This document shows positions 8,503-16,452 of a stretch of DNA of 64,000 bases, piece after piece. The DNA lies in assembly GCA_023442945.1 (NCBI GenBank), contig JAEZWW010000018.1, forward strand, positions 1 through 64,000. The letters are read 5' to 3'. The stretch's first letter is position 1, and each line of letters begins with the position of its first letter. The notes under the pieces are model-generated. The model ran no database searches, was not told the origin of the DNA, and saw only the letters and a program-made list of their open reading frames with translations. The DNA comes from Pseudomonadota bacterium. Lineage in GTDB: Bacteria > Pseudomonadota > Gammaproteobacteria > Burkholderiales > Burkholderiaceae_C. The position numbers were made by a program, and so were the translations under genes.

Positions 8503-9870
8503 ATGGACCGGAACCTTGGAAAAAGCTCACCGCGCATGCTCGCCGGTGCAACGGTGCTGGCGCTGGCCGCCTGCGGCGGCGGCGACGATGACGGGCCGGC
8601 GCGCGGCTCGGTGATCGGCACCCCAACGGCGGTCGCGACGCTGTCGACAGCGCAGATCGACGCCACCACCAACGCCCAGGGCGTGTCGGCGCTAACCGGA
8701 CCAGCGAAGTGCTCAGTGGCTTTGTCGACCGTTGAGTACAACACTGTCGGCGGGCAAGGCGAGGCCACCAACGGCACCACCGCGGTCATGGTGCCAGGCG
8801 GCGGCGCCGGCTGCACCGGCGCGCGGCCGGTGCTGGTGTACGCGCACGGCACGACGTTCTTCAAGAACTTCGATTCGACCGACATGCAGCATTACCTCGA
8901 ACCCTGGCTGGCGATGGCCTACTTCGCGGCCCAGGGCTACGTGGTGGTCGCACCGAACTACACCGGCTACAACCGCTCGACCCTGCCCTACCACCCGTAC
9001 CTGAACGCCGAAGCGCAGTCGCGCGATGTCGTCGACGCGCTCCGCGCCGCCCGCACGTCGATGCCGAACATCAGCACCACGACCAGCCTGGGCAAGCCGC
9101 TGTTCGTGGCCGGCTATTCGCAAGGCGGGCACGTGGCGATGGCCACGGCACGCGCGCTGCAGAACGACTACGGCAGCGAATTCAAGCTGAGCGGCTCGGT
9201 GCCCATGTCTGGCCCCTACGCGTTGGCCGATCTGTCCAAGTCGATCTTCGCCGGTCAGCAGATCTTCGGCTCTTCGCTGTTCTTGCCGATGCTGGTCGAC
9301 AGCTTCCAGAACGCCTACGGCAACATCTACGCGAAGCCGTCGGACATTTACGCCGCGCCCTACGACAGCTTCGCGGTCGGCCTGCTACCGGCCGTGGACC
9401 CTGCCCCTGCGATGGCCAAGCTGCCCGCCGGTGACGGCACCTACCGCACCCTGTTCGACACCGGCAACGGCCAGCCCTACCTGTTCAATTCCAGCTTCGT
9501 GGCCGGCGCGCAGACCGACGCGTCCTCCTTCACGCAGGCCATGCAGCGCAACTCGCTGCTGGGCTGGAAGCCGACCGCACCGATGGCGCTGTGCAACGGC
9601 GCTCTGGACCCCACGGTGCCCGGCTTCAACTCCGTCAAAGCCACCGCTTCGTTCGCGCAACAGGGCGTGACCGTCCCGCACTGGGACCTGGAAGACGCCA
9701 GCAGCGTCCCCGCGCCCATCAAGCAGGCGTTTGACGCGGTCAAACAGCAAACCGTCAATGCGCAGGGCCAGGCGGGCATGATCGGCGCCTACCACGGCAC
9801 CCTGGTGCCACCCTTCTGCTTCGCATTGGCCAAGGGCTACTTCGACCAGATCGTCGCGGCTGCGCCCTGA
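8503..9870 (+). CDS. Alpha/beta-hydrolase lipoprotein (secreted lipase/esterase-like)
   Basis: 455 residues from ATG 8503 with AGGAGA seven bases upstream. The lipobox LAAC places Cys24 at the mature N terminus, followed by the Gly/Asp-rich spacer GGGDDD. The alpha/beta-hydrolase core shows LVYAHGTT (oxyanion region, about 112-118), a strand YVVVAPNYTGY, and the nucleophile elbow GYSQGGH with Ser207. The late ALCNGALDPTVP segment probably carries the acid, and a His follows near GAYHGTLVPP. The arrangement resembles secretory lipases and esterases of Gram-negative bacteria. It is probably anchored in the outer membrane or faces the periplasm; the substrate is not known. Confidence 0.85.
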   Translation: MDRNLGKSSPRMLAGATVLALAACGGGDDDGPARGSVIGTPTAVATLSTAQIDATTNAQGVSALTGPAKCSVALSTVEYNTVGGQGEATNGTTAVMVPGGGAGCTGARPVLVYAHGTTFFKNFDSTDMQHYLEPWLAMAYFAAQGYVVVAPNYTGYNRSTLPYHPYLNAEAQSRDVVDALRAARTSMPNISTTTSLGKPLFVAGYSQGGHVAMATARALQNDYGSEFKLSGSVPMSGPYALADLSKSIFAGQQIFGSSLFLPMLVDSFQNAYGNIYAKPSDIYAAPYDSFAVGLLPAVDPAPAMAKLPAGDGTYRTLFDTGNGQPYLFNSSFVAGAQTDASSFTQAMQRNSLLGWKPTAPMALCNGALDPTVPGFNSVKATASFAQQGVTVPHWDLEDASSVPAPIKQAFDAVKQQTVNAQGQAGMIGAYHGTLVPPFCFALAKGYFDQIVAAAP

Positions 9871-9905
9871 GGCGGACGCGAGGCCATCGCGAGATCCCGA
9901 GCGCC

Positions 9906-10259
9906 CTAGCCTTTCGAGCGCTCTTCGGGCTGAACCGCGCCAGCCTCCACCGCTGGCGTGCGCTTAGGGCTGATCCACTTCGCGATCACCGCGCCCCAAA
10001 CCCACAACACGCCCACCCCGCCCGCGATCACTCCCAGCAACGCGACCAGCGCACCGGCCTTCGGGCGGCCCGCATCAGCGCCACGCAGCCAGCTCAGCAG
10101 GCCCAGCGCGAATCCTGCCATGGCCAAGCCGGCGATGAAGAAACCCAGTGGATCGCCTCCCGCGACCTTGCCCACCGACGCGGCGATCACGCCCACGTAC
10201 AGGGCCAAAGCCAGAGACTGCCAACGGCGACGGTGGGCCGCCCGCGCAGGCTCGTCGAT
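9906..10259 (-). CDS. Small membrane protein, start uncertain
   Basis: The frame ends at TAG 9906 and shows up to 117 residues. There is no ATG: the frame enters from the upstream permease gene region, so the start is either a rare codon (ATC at 10259) or a TTG at 10208. Three hydrophobic segments are visible (SLALALYVGVIAASVGKVAG, FFIAGLAMAGFALGLLSWL, ALVALLGVIAGGVGVLWVWG), followed by a basic and acidic tail. It lies directly downstream of the large permease gene on the same strand and may be cotranscribed with it. The family is not recognised. Confidence 0.5.
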   Translation of the reverse strand: MDEPARAAHRRRWQSLALALYVGVIAASVGKVAGGDPLGFFIAGLAMAGFALGLLSWLRGADAGRPKAGALVALLGVIAGGVGVLWVWGAVIAKWISPKRTPAVEAGAVQPEERSKG

Positions 10260-10284
10260 GGCGCGGCCAGGGCCGTCGCTCGTC

Positions 10285-12807
10285 TCACTCCGCCGCCTGC
10301 CGCAGCGTTTCCACCACGGGGCGGCGCAGCACTTCGCGCAGGCCCCACCAGCCGGCGGCCAGGGCCAGCACGGCACCGATGACGCTGCCCACCAAAGGCA
10401 CCCAGGGCGAGGCGTGCCATTCAAAGTCGAAGGCGTAGCGCGCCATGGCCCAGCCCACGCCCACGGCGACCACGCTGGCCAGAAAGCCAGCCAGCAGTCC
10501 GACGCCGACCAGCTCGGCCCGCTGCACCTGGCGCAGCAGCTGGCTGCTGGCGCCCACGGCGCGCATGATGGCGAATTCGCGCGCGCGCTCTTCGCGCGTG
10601 GCGCTGACGGCCGCAAACAGCACGATCAGGCCCGCCACCAGCGTGAAGCCGAAGAGGAATTCCACCGCGCGGATCACCTGGTCCAGCACGCGCTGCACCT
10701 GGGCGATGGTGGCGCTCATGTCCACGTTGGTGATGTTGGGGAAGTCGCGCACCAGCGCGTTGTCGAAGCCCGGTTGGTTCGGCGCGCGGTAGGCCGCGAT
10801 GTAGGTCACGGGCAGATCGGCCATGGCCGCCTGCGGGAACATGACGAAGAAGTTGACGTGCATCGACGCCCAGTCCACCTTGCGCAGGGAGGTGATGCGG
10901 CCTTCGAGCGTCATGCCGCCGACGTCGAAGCGCATGCGGTCGCCGAGCTTCAGGCCCAACGTCTTGGCCAGGCCCTCTTCGACGCTGACGGCGTCGGCTT
11001 CACCCGGCTGCCACCGGCCGGCAACGACCTCGTTGTGCGACGGCGCTTCGGCCGCGTTCGACAGGTTGAACTCGCGATCCACCAGGCGCTTGGCGCGCTC
11101 TTCGCTGTAGTCGTCCATCGACACGGCGCGCCCGTTCACCGCCACCAACCGCCCGCGGAACATGGGGTACCAGTCCAGCCGCTGCACGCCGGCCTTGTCC
11201 AGCGCGGCGCGGAAGGCTTCGCTCTGGTCGGGCATGACGTTGATGACGAAGCGGTTGGGCGCGTCCGCCGGCGTGGCGGCGCGCCAGCTGCTGATCAAAT
11301 CGGTGCGCAGCAGCACCAGCAGCACCAGCGCCAGCAGCCCCACGGCCAGGCTGCTGACCTGCACCACGGCGTAGGCCGGGCGCGCCGAGATCTGGCGCGT
11401 GGCCAGCGCCAGCCAGCGCGGCGCACGCGCTTCATTGACCACGCGGCGCAGCAGCTTGACCGCGACCCAAGACAGCGCGGCAAACACCGCCACCGCGCCG
11501 GCAAAGCCGCCCACGGCAATCAGCCCCAGCTTCAGGTCGGCGCTGACGGCGAGCAGCAGCGCGGCAAAACCCGCCACGCCCAAGCCCAGCACGGCGATCG
11601 ACGTGGCCTTCAGCCCGCCGACGTCGCGCCGGATCACACGCAGTGGCGGCACCTGCGCCAGTTGCAGCACCGGCGGCAGGCCGAACGCCATCAGCAGCGT
11701 CAGGCCGATGCCCACGCCGAACAGCACCGGCCAGAAGCTGGCGCCCGGCAGCGCAGCTTCGACCAGCCCCGCCAGCAGCCACACGAAGACGTAGTGCACC
11801 GCAAAGCCGATCAGCACACCCAGCAGGCTGGACGCCAGGCCGATCAACAGGAATTCGACCGTGTACGCGCCCGCGATGGCGCGCTGCGGCAGGCCGAGCA
11901 CGCGCAGCATGGCGCAGTCGTCCAGGTGCCGCGCCGCAAAGCCGCGCGCGGCCAGCGCCACCGCCACGGCCGACAGCAGCGCCGCCAGCAGCGCGACCAG
12001 GTTGAGGAATTTCTCGGCCCGGTCCAGCGTCTGGCGCATTTCGGGGCGCCCGCTCTCCAGCGACTCCAGGCGCACGCCGTGCACCTCGGGCTTTTTCAGC
12101 TCGGCCTCGGCCCAGGTCTGGTAATTCTTGACGGCGTCGGGCGCGCCGGCCACGGCCAGGCGCCAGGTGATGCGGCTGGCCGGTTGCACCAGACCGGTGG
12201 CGGGCAGGTCGGCCTCGTTGATCAGCACGCGGGGCGCGAAGCTCATGAAGCCCGACCCGCGGTCCGGCTCCTGCGCGATCAACTGCGTCAGCTTGAACGC
12301 CGCGTCGCCCAGCAGCAGCGTGTCGCCCAGCTTCATGCCCAGCGCTTCCAACAAGGCCGCGTCGACCCAGGCCTGCTGCGCGGGCGGGATGGCGTCAGTC
12401 GGTGTGCCGACCAGGTCGCCCGCGTCCTGCGTCAGCCGCACCTGGCCGCGCAGCGGGTAGCCTGGCCCGACGGCCTTCAGCGCCACCAGTCGCGTGGCGC
12501 CGCCCTGCGCATCGGGCGCGCGGCCCATGGTGGGGAAGCTGAGCGTCTGCGCCGTTTGCAGGCCCAGCGTGCGCGCTTGCGCGGCCCACTGCGGGGTGGG
12601 CGCGTTGTCGCTGACGATGACGGCGTCGCCGCCCAGCAGCTGGCGCGCGTCGCGCTGCAGGCCGCCTTGCAGCCGGTCGGAAAAGAAGCCGACCGCCGTC
12701 AGCGCGGCCACCGCCAAGGTGACGGCGACCATGACCAGGCGCAGCTCGCCCGAACGCAGGTCGCGCCACAGCGTGCGCCAGCCCAGGGTCCACAGGGAAA
12801 TGTTCAT
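10285..12807 (-). CDS. FtsX-like ABC transporter permease (YbbP type)
   Basis: 840 residues. An N-terminal membrane segment (about 23-45) is followed by a periplasmic domain of about 200 residues. Three hydrophobic segments around 255-370 then form the first FtsX domain, a second periplasmic domain follows, and three C-terminal membrane segments close the protein (from VEFLFGFTLVAGLIVLFAAV). This double-FtsX layout is that of YbbP, LolC/E-like and MacB-like permeases that act on envelope lipids or lipoproteins with a cytoplasmic ATPase. In E. coli ybbP lies next to the ATPase gene ybbA; no ATPase gene is beside this one. Its 5' neighbour is repeat copy 6, then fdhD. Confidence 0.85.
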   Translation of the reverse strand: MNISLWTLGWRTLWRDLRSGELRLVMVAVTLAVAALTAVGFFSDRLQGGLQRDARQLLGGDAVIVSDNAPTPQWAAQARTLGLQTAQTLSFPTMGRAPDAQGGATRLVALKAVGPGYPLRGQVRLTQDAGDLVGTPTDAIPPAQQAWVDAALLEALGMKLGDTLLLGDAAFKLTQLIAQEPDRGSGFMSFAPRVLINEADLPATGLVQPASRITWRLAVAGAPDAVKNYQTWAEAELKKPEVHGVRLESLESGRPEMRQTLDRAEKFLNLVALLAALLSAVAVALAARGFAARHLDDCAMLRVLGLPQRAIAGAYTVEFLLIGLASSLLGVLIGFAVHYVFVWLLAGLVEAALPGASFWPVLFGVGIGLTLLMAFGLPPVLQLAQVPPLRVIRRDVGGLKATSIAVLGLGVAGFAALLLAVSADLKLGLIAVGGFAGAVAVFAALSWVAVKLLRRVVNEARAPRWLALATRQISARPAYAVVQVSSLAVGLLALVLLVLLRTDLISSWRAATPADAPNRFVINVMPDQSEAFRAALDKAGVQRLDWYPMFRGRLVAVNGRAVSMDDYSEERAKRLVDREFNLSNAAEAPSHNEVVAGRWQPGEADAVSVEEGLAKTLGLKLGDRMRFDVGGMTLEGRITSLRKVDWASMHVNFFVMFPQAAMADLPVTYIAAYRAPNQPGFDNALVRDFPNITNVDMSATIAQVQRVLDQVIRAVEFLFGFTLVAGLIVLFAAVSATREERAREFAIMRAVGASSQLLRQVQRAELVGVGLLAGFLASVVAVGVGWAMARYAFDFEWHASPWVPLVGSVIGAVLALAAGWWGLREVLRRPVVETLRQAAE

Positions 12808-12884
12808 GCGCGCACCTTAGCGCAAGCCGGACGGGGTATGGCCAAGGGGGATTTTCAGGTGCGGGGTGTTCGGCTGGACCCATT

Positions 12885-12950
12885 TTTGAATAAAACAGGC
12901 CATCTGCCCTACAACCACCTGCGCAAGCAGCTACTCTTTCAATAGCACAT
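12885..12950 (+). repeat. Dispersed repeat copy 6, orientation A, forms the fdhD 3' end
   Basis: GCCCTACAACCACCTGCGCA then AGCAGCTACTCTTTCAATAG and CACATCTGG. On the minus strand the CTA at 12931-12933 is the fdhD stop (TAG), and the last five or so codons of fdhD (VLLKE) lie inside the repeat. Confidence 0.8.
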
Positions 12951-13788
12951 CTGGCGCAGGTACCGCGTCCCACACCAGACGTTCGGGCGCGCTGTAGCAA
13001 AGAAAGCGCTTGTTGATGGCGCGCCCGATGGCGCACAGGCCCAGACGCTGCGCCACCTCCAGCCCCATCTGCGTGATGCCGCTGCGCGACACGACCAGGG
13101 GCACGCCCATCTGCGCGGACTTGATGACCATCTCGCTGGTCAGCCGGCCGGTGGTGTAGAACAGCTTGTCGCCACCCTGCTGCACGCTGGGCGCCTGCAG
13201 CCACATCCACCCGGCGATGGTGTCGATGGCGTTGTGACGGCCCACGTCTTCGACGAACAGCAGCATTTCGTCGCCGTGGAACAGCGCGCAGGCGTGCACC
13301 GAGCCGGCCGACTTGTACGTGCTTTCCTGCAGTCGGATGGCGTTCAGCACGGCGTACAGCGTCGACTGCGGCAGCCGGGCGTCGCCCAGGCGGATCTGGT
13401 CGACATTGGCCATCAGGTCACCGAACACGCTGCCCTGCCCACAGCCCGTGGTCACCACGCGCTTGGCGGTGCGCTCCTCGATCTGGTCAATACCGCCGCG
13501 CGTCTTGACCGCGGCTGCGCCCACTTCCCAGTCGACGGTGATGGATTCGATGTCGTCCAGCGAAGCCACCAGGTGCTGGTTGCGCAGGTAGCCCAGCACC
13601 AGCCATTCGGGGTGCGCGCCCAGCGTCATCAGCGTGACCAACTCGCGCTTGTCGACGTACACCGTCAGGGCGCGCTCGGCAGGGATGGAGGCGTCCTGCT
13701 CTTCGCCGCGCTCATTGACGGCGCGGATGTCCTGCGTGAGGCGGGAGCGAGCGTCGCTCAGGTGGGGCCGTCGGGAAGGGGTGGGCAT
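12931..13788 (-). CDS. fdhD: Formate dehydrogenase accessory sulfurtransferase FdhD
   Basis: 285 residues from ATG 13788. FdhD moves sulfur from IscS to the molybdenum bis-MGD cofactor and is needed for active formate dehydrogenase. Visible family features are ERALTVYVDKRELVTLMTLG, GYLRNQHLV, the cofactor and cysteine loop TTGCGQGSVFGD, SAGSVHACALF, VEDVGRHNAIDTI, and the C-terminal SRSGITQMGLEVA. The E. coli protein has a Cys-x-x-Cys loop; here I see Cys-Gly-Gln-Gly, with only the first Cys kept. The gene is last in the fdh operon, about 85 bases after the secreted unknown protein. Its final codons and stop come from repeat copy 6. Confidence 0.93.
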   Translation of the reverse strand: MPTPSRRPHLSDARSRLTQDIRAVNERGEEQDASIPAERALTVYVDKRELVTLMTLGAHPEWLVLGYLRNQHLVASLDDIESITVDWEVGAAAVKTRGGIDQIEERTAKRVVTTGCGQGSVFGDLMANVDQIRLGDARLPQSTLYAVLNAIRLQESTYKSAGSVHACALFHGDEMLLFVEDVGRHNAIDTIAGWMWLQAPSVQQGGDKLFYTTGRLTSEMVIKSAQMGVPLVVSRSGITQMGLEVAQRLGLCAIGRAINKRFLCYSAPERLVWDAVPAPDVLLKE

Positions 13789-13873
13789 GGGTTTCAGCGA
13801 AAGAAAAGGCCGCACCAGCAATGCCGGCGCGGCCTGGCGGAAGGTCTTGCCGCAGTCTAGCGCTGAAGCGCCT

Positions 13874-14320
13874 TCACTTGGCGGCCGACGCGGCAGAGGC
13901 CGGTGCAGCCGGCGAAGCGGTGCTGGTCGGGGCCGACGCGGCGCTGGCCACTTCCGCCTGCGTCTGCGGCGTGGTCACGGGTGGCGTGCCAACGGTGGTG
14001 GCGGGCGAGTGGGCGCCGGCCGCTTCGATCGGCTTGGGCGCTTCCGGCGGCGTGTACACGAAGGGGCCCGGGTCGGTGCAGGGTGGCGTGGCCACGGCCG
14101 CCGGCACTGTCTTGCCAGCCGCGGCGGCGCTGGCGCGGTACTTCGCCACCACGCGGTCCTGCACGTTGCACAGCTGGAAGCCGTCGACCTTGCCTTGCCA
14201 GGCGGTCTTGGCGGCGGTTTCAGCCGCCTTGGCCTTGGCTTCGGGGGTGGGTGCGGGCAGCTTGGCCCAGGCGCTGGCGCCCAGGGCTGCCGTGGCGATC
14301 ACAACGAGGGTCTTTTTCAT
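13874..14320 (-). CDS. Unknown secreted protein of the fdh operon
   Basis: 148 residues from ATG 14320, with GGAAG about ten bases upstream. A signal peptide (MKKTLVVIATAALGASAWA) is followed by a mature domain of about 70 residues that contains two cysteines (FQLCNVQDRV and PPCTDPGPF), which could form a disulfide in the periplasm. The last 50 residues are an Ala/Pro/Thr-rich tail. It lies 13 bases after the cytochrome b gamma subunit gene and before fdhD on the same strand, so it is almost certainly cotranscribed with formate dehydrogenase. I do not recognise the family. A structural or assembly role in the periplasmic complex is an inference from position. Confidence 0.75.
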   Translation of the reverse strand: MKKTLVVIATAALGASAWAKLPAPTPEAKAKAAETAAKTAWQGKVDGFQLCNVQDRVVAKYRASAAAAGKTVPAAVATPPCTDPGPFVYTPPEAPKPIEAAGAHSPATTVGTPPVTTPQTQAEVASAASAPTSTASPAAPASAASAAK

Positions 14321-14333
14321 CGCAGGGCTTCCT

Positions 14334-15572
14334 TCAAGTCGCAGAGCTCGCGGGCGTTGGCGGCGGCGCGTCGGGCACGCGCTGGCCCGAGCGTTGCGCC
14401 GGGATCTTGCCGGCAACGATGTCGTCGTACCACAGCTGGTGGTGCTCGCGCGCCCATTCTTCGCTGACATAACCGGTCTTCATGGCCGAATAGGCGCCGT
14501 ACATGCCCACGGTGCCCATGTAGATGTGGCCGATGATCAGCGCCATCATGAACAGGCCCGCGGTCAAATGGATCATATGCGCGATCTGCATGTCGCCGCG
14601 CAGGTAGTCGAGGCCCGGCACCAACTTGTTCAGCACCAGCCCCGAGGCCACGACGATCAGACCGGGGAAGGTCACAGCCCACCAGAAGATGCCTTTTTCC
14701 CCCGCGTTGAAACGGTGCGACGGCACCTGCTCATGCGAGAACAGACCGCCCAGCTTGCGCAGCCAGACGATGTCGGCCAGGCTGGCGATGTTGTCCTTGA
14801 CGAAAGTCAGAATCACCACCACCAGCGACACCGCGAAGGCCGGGCCCACGAAGTTGTGCACGTTCTTCAGCAGGTAAGTCACCCAGCCGGAGAGGTGCAG
14901 ACCGAACACCGGCAGCAGGAAGAACTTGCCGAACGCCATCGTCAGACCGGAAAGGGCCAGCGCAACGAAGGCCGCGGCGTTGATCCAGTGCGCAGCGCGC
15001 TCGAACGGCGTGAAGCGCTCGATCAGGCGCGGCGTGTCCTTGGCTTCTTTGTGGCCCAGCGGGCCTGCAGTGAAGAACAGGATGGCCAAGGCCAACACCA
15101 CAATGCCCAGCAAGGCGGCACCGTAAGGCAGCAACCAGTGGTTGCGCACCTGGCGCCAGGCCTCGCCCGCGCTGGTGAAGCGCGACCCGGGGTACTGCAC
15201 CATCGGCTGGATCAGGTTGCCGGCCTCGGGCGCTTCCGACTTGGGCAGGCTGCTGTAGCCGGTCACGCCACCGCCCACAGCGCGCCAGACGGGCGCGTTG
15301 TTGCCGGGTTGCACGCGGCTGCGCTCACCGTTGTTCTGGTTGGCGTAGCCGGGTTCGGCCGACGCATCAGGGCCAATTTCAAAGATGTTGGCGCTTTTCA
15401 CACCCGGCACGGCTGCGGCCGCCGATGACGCGGACGCAGGAGCCGCGCTCTCCACCGCCGGGGGGGCGGCGGGTGCCGGGGCGGACGCTGCCTCGGGCGC
15501 GCTCTGCGCCCACGCTGCGCCCACGCAGCCGAGGCTCAGCACAGCTGCGCGCAGGAGCGAGAGCAATTGCAT
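14334..15572 (-). CDS. Formate dehydrogenase gamma subunit, cytochrome b556
   Basis: 412 residues from ATG 15572; the frame extends upstream, but that part is not hydrophobic. A signal peptide ends near AWAQSAPE. A Pro/Ala-rich periplasmic stretch of about 120 residues follows. The cytochrome b domain has four or five membrane segments (YGAALLGIVVLALAILFFTA; FVALALSGLTMAFGKFFLL; VGPAFAVSLVVVILTF; FWWAVTFPGLIVVASGLVL; TAGLFMMALIIGHIYMG). Candidate haem ligands are the His in FERAAHWINA, the His in KNVHNFVGP, IAHMIHLTAG and IIGHIYMG. The protein anchors the enzyme and passes electrons from the beta subunit to quinone. The long periplasmic N-terminal extension is longer than in FdnI. Confidence 0.92.
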   Translation of the reverse strand: MQLLSLLRAAVLSLGCVGAAWAQSAPEAASAPAPAAPPAVESAAPASASSAAAAVPGVKSANIFEIGPDASAEPGYANQNNGERSRVQPGNNAPVWRAVGGGVTGYSSLPKSEAPEAGNLIQPMVQYPGSRFTSAGEAWRQVRNHWLLPYGAALLGIVVLALAILFFTAGPLGHKEAKDTPRLIERFTPFERAAHWINAAAFVALALSGLTMAFGKFFLLPVFGLHLSGWVTYLLKNVHNFVGPAFAVSLVVVILTFVKDNIASLADIVWLRKLGGLFSHEQVPSHRFNAGEKGIFWWAVTFPGLIVVASGLVLNKLVPGLDYLRGDMQIAHMIHLTAGLFMMALIIGHIYMGTVGMYGAYSAMKTGYVSEEWAREHHQLWYDDIVAGKIPAQRSGQRVPDAPPPTPASSAT

Positions 15573-15585
15573 GGCTGTTCTCCGC

Positions 15586-15831
15586 TTAGGGCTTGATGAT
15601 GCGCGTGTAGTCGTTCTGGCCGTATTGGCCGCGCGCACGCAACTCCGCCTGCCAGCTGGTGACGTCACCCGCCTTCCAGCCCGGTGCGGTGAAAGCGGCC
15701 ACACCCGTACCGTCGTACGGCGGCTGGTCCAGCTTGGCGCCGGAGCCGTTTTCTTGCAGCTTTTCACTGCAGGCGCTCAGTGCGAGCACAGCAACGGCGC
15801 CTGCCATCCAGATCCACGGACGCTTGTTCAT
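15586..15831 (-). CDS. Small lipoprotein of the fdh operon
   Basis: 81 residues from ATG 15831, which shares one base with the stop of the beta subunit gene (TGATG), a sign of translational coupling. The signal peptide ends in lipobox LSAC with Cys21. The mature part is short, hydrophilic and rich in aromatic residues near the end (SWQAELRARGQYGQNDYTRI). It lies between the Fe-S beta subunit and the cytochrome b subunit genes, so it is probably part of, or helps assemble, the periplasmic formate dehydrogenase. I do not recognise a named family. Confidence 0.8.
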   Translation of the reverse strand: MNKRPWIWMAGAVAVLALSACSEKLQENGSGAKLDQPPYDGTGVAAFTAPGWKAGDVTSWQAELRARGQYGQNDYTRIIKP

Positions 15832-16442
15832 CACTTGCCTCCTTGCGCGGGCTTCTGCTGCGTGCCGTAGGCAGTGCCCCAGCCCCAGACTTCGGCGCCC
15901 TTGCCGCGCGCGACCACGCGGGTACGGAAGATGTCGGCAACCATGTCGCCATCGCCGGCCAGCAGCGCCTTGGTCGAGCACATCTCGGCGCAGGCGGGCA
16001 GCTTGCCTTCGGCCAGGCGGTTGCGCCCGTACTTTTCAAACTCGGCCTGGCTGCCGTTCTTTTCGGGGCCACCGGCACAGAAGGTGCACTTGTCCATCTT
16101 GCCGCGCACGCCCCACTCGCCCTTGCTCGGGAACTGCGGCGCGCCGAACGGGCAGGCGTAGCTGCAGTAGCCGCAGCCGATGCACACGTCCTTGTCGTGC
16201 AGCACCACGCCTTCGTCTGTGCGGTAGAAGCAGTTGACCGGGCAGACGGCCATGCAAGGTGCGTCCGAGCAGTGCATGCAGGCAACCGAGATCGACTTCT
16301 CGCCCGGCACGCCGTCGTTCAGCGTAACCACGCGGCGGCGGTTGACGCCCCAGGGCACCTCGTTTTCGTTCTTGCACGCGGTGACGCAGCCATTGCATTC
16401 GATGCAGCGCTCGGCGTCACAGATGAATTTCATTCTTGCCAT
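15831..16442 (-). CDS. fdh3B: Formate dehydrogenase beta subunit, four-cluster ferredoxin
   Basis: 203 residues. Four [4Fe-4S] sets are visible: CIECNGCVTACKNEN near the start; CMHCSDAPCMAVCP; CIGCGYCSYACPFGAPQFP; and CTFCAGG with the late CAEMCSTKAL. This is the HybA/FdnH-type electron transfer subunit, which links the molybdenum catalytic subunit to the cytochrome b subunit. It is shorter than E. coli FdnH because it lacks the C-terminal membrane helix, as in the Fdh3 group. It sits ten bases after the alpha subunit gene and overlaps the lipoprotein gene by one base. Confidence 0.95.
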   Translation of the reverse strand: MARMKFICDAERCIECNGCVTACKNENEVPWGVNRRRVVTLNDGVPGEKSISVACMHCSDAPCMAVCPVNCFYRTDEGVVLHDKDVCIGCGYCSYACPFGAPQFPSKGEWGVRGKMDKCTFCAGGPEKNGSQAEFEKYGRNRLAEGKLPACAEMCSTKALLAGDGDMVADIFRTRVVARGKGAEVWGWGTAYGTQQKPAQGGK

Positions 16443-16452
16443 GACGTTCGCC

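Noticed and set aside
9958..12945. Plus-strand frame of 995 codons opposite the permease gene
   Set aside because: Composition is His/Arg/Gln/Ala without hydrophobic structure; it mirrors the FtsX-type gene, which has clear membrane segments.
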